In this document: positions 13,122 through 15,172 of the stretch, piece after piece
How positions within the stretch are numbered: the stretch's first letter is position 1
How the letters are laid out: the number at the start of each line of letters is the position of its first letter
NCBI GenBank assembly: GCA_964410485.1
Contig: CAYPHJ010000109.1
Location: forward strand, 1-15,172
Source of the DNA: CAYPHJ01 sp964410485
Lineage (GTDB): Bacteria; Desulfobacterota; Binatia; UBA9968
DNA: 15,172 bases
Direction of reading: 5' to 3'
Translations under genes and position numbers: made by a program
Notes under the pieces: generated by a model
What the model saw: only the letters and a program-made list of their open reading frames with translations
The model's database searches: none
Told to the model about the DNA's origin: nothing

Positions 13122-13920
13122 CTCTCATCCAGTCTAAAATACCGTGCGGTGCTGCGATCCTTATAACCACGTCAACAGTTGCCGTTCCCGAAAGGCGAAT
13201 CATATTGCCAGAGTGCTTCTCGTTGGGATAGAAAATGACAAAACGGACTCTACCGTCTGGAAAAAAATGGATACTAAAAACCCGGTCTTTGCCTGACTTC
13301 CAGGATGCATAGACATTTCGCTCGGGACTTGTTGAAACAGCGGGGCATCTCAACTCTGGGTGCGCTTCCAAAAGCTTGACAAAGTGCAGCAACGATCCCA
13401 CTTTGATCCCATGGTCATCCGATTCTTCTTCCTGCACGAGCTGTTCGAGTTCATTTAACCTATTCGCGAGTTCCACTCTATATCGTGCTGGTAGCATTGC
13501 CCGGATATGCCCGATTATCTCGGCAGCGCTTTGTTCTTCGATGATGAGAGCTGGTGGGCTAGCCGTCGTGCTAGCGCCGTAGGCGACTATTAATAGTGAC
13601 TCTGGCGAGCCTGAAGTTACGGTTGTATGTGCAGGTACGATCGTTACCGAGTTGCTGAATTTAGCCGCTGCTGTGGTGAAGGTACTGAGTACTACGCATG
13701 TCTTTCCAGAACCAAAGGGTACATAAAATGTCGGGACAGCACGAACATGTGGATCTGTGGTGGTTATTCCGGGCAAATCAACCACCCGCAACGCTGAGTT
13801 ACTTGAGGCCGTTGTAAACTGCTGGTCATCATCAACTTCTTCTGAGAGACCGTAGGCCACCACAGCTTTCTTTGCGGCCCTATACTTTTCGAATGACTGG
13901 TCCGGCGCTTCTTCGGTCAT
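13093..13920 (-). CDS. Unknown protein, second gene of the TIGR04255-like module
   Basis: 275 residues, cytoplasmic. The N-terminal part (1-110) is low in recognisable motifs and rich in Thr/Ser/Ala/Val. Residues about 130-165 form a charged helix (PARYRVELANRLNELEQLV). The C-terminal part (about 185-260) has alternating strands: LRCPAVSTSPERNVYASWKS, then VFSIHFFPDGRVRFVIFYPN, then RLSGTATVDVVI. This beta-sheet pattern is the conserved part. FGSGKT at about residues 72-77 is not a Walker A motif, because the first Gly is missing. The start codon overlaps the previous gene's stop (ATGA, 13917-13920), so it is co-translated with the TIGR04255-like protein. No function can be assigned. Confidence 0.78.
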   Translation of the reverse strand: MTEEAPDQSFEKYRAAKKAVVAYGLSEEVDDDQQFTTASSNSALRVVDLPGITTTDPHVRAVPTFYVPFGSGKTCVVLSTFTTAAAKFSNSVTIVPAHTTVTSGSPESLLIVAYGASTTASPPALIIEEQSAAEIIGHIRAMLPARYRVELANRLNELEQLVQEEESDDHGIKVGSLLHFVKLLEAHPELRCPAVSTSPERNVYASWKSGKDRVFSIHFFPDGRVRFVIFYPNEKHSGNMIRLSGTATVDVVIRIAAPHGILDWMRDEGPSSPRL

Positions 13921-14717
13921 GTTTCGCGTTCCCAGAATTTTTCTTGTATTTCTTTCGCGGTTAAGTCAGTAAACCCCCGGACAATCCACTCATGCGCTAA
14001 ATCGTACCAGTCGCGCATGGCGGTACCGGTCTTCTCAGCTCCTAAACCCCTGGCCGCTAGCTCTAAAATCAGCCCCGGTGCGTTGTCAACCTTTCGTGTG
14101 CCTTGGTTGAGCTTTGCATTCAACCAGCCCTTCCCATCTGGCAGTTCAAATCTGACTTGCCAGGCAATGTTTGCGGGATTGGGCAAGAATTCGTGCCTCT
14201 TTGGGTGCCATGTCAGGTCTCCGATCACGTTTGACAGGTCATTGATGCTCTGCCATCCTTGTGATTTTGGAATATGATTAATGTACGTCAGTTCACATTC
14301 AACCGGCCTCACTTCGCCCAGTTGTAACTCGTTCGCAAACACATCTAGGTGCCTTTTGGCGTTCTCAAATTTGTTAATGACGTACAGATAACGAGGATAC
14401 TCATCGGCACGACGCCTCCAGTTGAAATAGAAGCGATTCAGCTGGAATTGGATAACTTCGTTGTCTGTCTTACTTACAAACCACATTCTTGGAATAGGAA
14501 CTCCGGTTGAGTCATCAACGGGAAAAGATCCGTCAGTTGCGATCGGGATTGCATGTTGCACTATAGGAAATTCATCGCGAAATTTTTTCCATAGCAGCCC
14601 TAGATGAGGGATTTTTAAGCCCGACAATGTTTCAAACCTGAACCCACACACTACTTCATCAACAGGAGGTCTCTTATAGCTTGGCAGAGGGTTCTTTGAA
14701 TCTGTAGACATTGCCAT
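13917..14717 (-). CDS. TIGR04255-like family protein
   Basis: 266 residues, cytoplasmic. The opening LPSYKRPPVDEVVCGFRFE and LSGLKIPHLGLLWKKFRDEFP match what I recall of TIGR04255, described only as a sporadically distributed family. RFYFNWRR, the later ECELTYINHI and the closing KEIQEKFWERE (family members often end near WGRE) also fit. It leads a three-gene overlapping unit. The start at 14717 (next ATG at 14711) lacks a clear Shine-Dalgarno; an in-frame TGA 18 bases upstream limits any extension. Patchy distribution, AT-richer codons and an isolated module suggest horizontal transfer. Its function is unknown; a defence or stress-type role has been neither shown nor excluded. Confidence 0.8.
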   Translation of the reverse strand: MAMSTDSKNPLPSYKRPPVDEVVCGFRFETLSGLKIPHLGLLWKKFRDEFPIVQHAIPIATDGSFPVDDSTGVPIPRMWFVSKTDNEVIQFQLNRFYFNWRRRADEYPRYLYVINKFENAKRHLDVFANELQLGEVRPVECELTYINHIPKSQGWQSINDLSNVIGDLTWHPKRHEFLPNPANIAWQVRFELPDGKGWLNAKLNQGTRKVDNAPGLILELAARGLGAEKTGTAMRDWYDLAHEWIVRGFTDLTAKEIQEKFWERET

Positions 14718-15107
14718 AATGCTCGTCTGGGGTCACTTCCTCATTGTCGTTGGGTATGGTACTCGAATTGGGCGGCAATTTCTATACGCGCCCCCCCGAC
14801 GGGATATCTAGAGGCAAGAACAACAGTATTCGTGCTTGACGACGCTTATTGCCCAAAACCGCTGCCCTACAGCACCAGCACTCCTATACTCCAGCACCCC
14901 AAAACGCCACTCTGTTGGGAAGGAAGCACCACAGGAGCCACGGCTCCAAGGATTCGCTATAGTCGAAAAGTACTGCACCGCTCCCGAGCTTCAAGCGCCT
15001 GCGCTACGCTAGAAGCGGCGGTCAGAGTCCCACAACCCGCGCCTCTGCAATACCTGTCTAATCTATTACTACGCCTTCACAACTCATCCGTGATTCCAAC
15101 CTCGGTC
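14718..15107. other. Intergenic region with no recognised feature
   Basis: About 390 bases. I see no credible gene, tRNA, att site or repeat array. The only open frames are short (for example about 30 codons from 14720, plus strand) without a ribosome site. The promoter of the TIGR04255-like module should lie at its left end, but no convincing hexamers stand out. Confidence 0.5.
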
Positions 15108-15172
15108 TTAGCCCATATCGACCTTGACGCCATTCTTGGCGCATTCTTCGGCGTACATTTTTCTCATGGAAT
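15108..15172 (-). CDS. C-terminal end of a minus-strand gene (partial)
   Basis: The minus strand entering the window reads SMRKMYAEECAKNGVKVDMG and then TAA at 15108. Codons are GC-ending and amino-acid composition is normal, as at the end of a real coding region. With only about 20 residues the product cannot be identified. Confidence 0.4.
   Translation of the reverse strand, partial: SMRKMYAEECAKNGVKVDMG

Noticed and set aside
13690..13707. FGSGKT as a Walker A ATP-binding motif in the second module protein.
   Set aside because: The required first glycine of GxxxxGK[ST] is absent, and no Walker B or helicase motifs follow.
14960..15060. Possible tRNA near the right end.
   Set aside because: I could not fit a D-arm, anticodon stem and T-arm together; no GTTCRA-type T-loop in position.

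Overview
The window comes from a bacterial chromosome of moderately high GC. Supporting this are Shine-Dalgarno leaders, an RF2 gene with the classical +1 frameshift, ybeY and a seven-iron ferredoxin. Abundant c-type cytochromes, REP-like intergenic repeats and amidohydrolase / ornithine-cyclodeaminase-family genes suggest an uncultured soil, sediment or subsurface lineage of the Desulfobacterota / Methylomirabilota / Tectomicrobia kind. That placement is inference.

Region 1 (1-5167) is a redox island. A minus-strand run reads from about 3255 down to 17: a secreted protein with 13 Asn-Pro-Cys-Ala (NPCA) motifs around a small beta-rich core, a secreted seven-bladed propeller, a SoxA-like monoheme cytochrome c with five more NPCA motifs at its C-terminus and an in-frame TGA at codon 119, a strong terminator, and a diheme cytochrome c. 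Divergent from it are a small soluble protein of unknown function and a membrane-anchored pentaheme cytochrome. The two divergent leaders share a GGAAC-type box. The NPCA proteins and the TGA-interrupted cytochrome are the most unusual content of the window. The TGA sits where I recall SoxA-type cytochromes having Cys, and it is followed at the right distance by a hairpin matching the bacterial SECIS rule, so a selenocysteine cytochrome is a serious alternative to a nonsense mutation.

Region 2 (5214-6880) is housekeeping: ybeY followed by prfB on the minus strand.

Region 3 (6884-12553) holds a ferredoxin with its terminator and then a plus-strand catabolic set: OCD family, isochorismatase-fold amidohydrolase, M24 metallohydrolase, second OCD family. 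The families resemble creatine, N-carbamoylsarcosine or ectoine type degradation, but the substrate is not readable from sequence. A ~200 bp mosaic repeat made of paired REP-like palindromes occurs twice in inverted orientation (6987-7185 and 11339-11541), bracketing most of this set. Two further intergenic regions hold related palindromes (11021-11291) and facing 9-bp arrays (8955-9086).

Region 4 (12699-14717) is a minus-strand, AT-richer, tightly overlapping three-gene module led by a protein resembling the sporadically distributed TIGR04255 family, with two uncharacterised partners. It looks like acquired accessory DNA of unknown role. The window ends in mostly featureless sequence and the last codons of another minus-strand gene.
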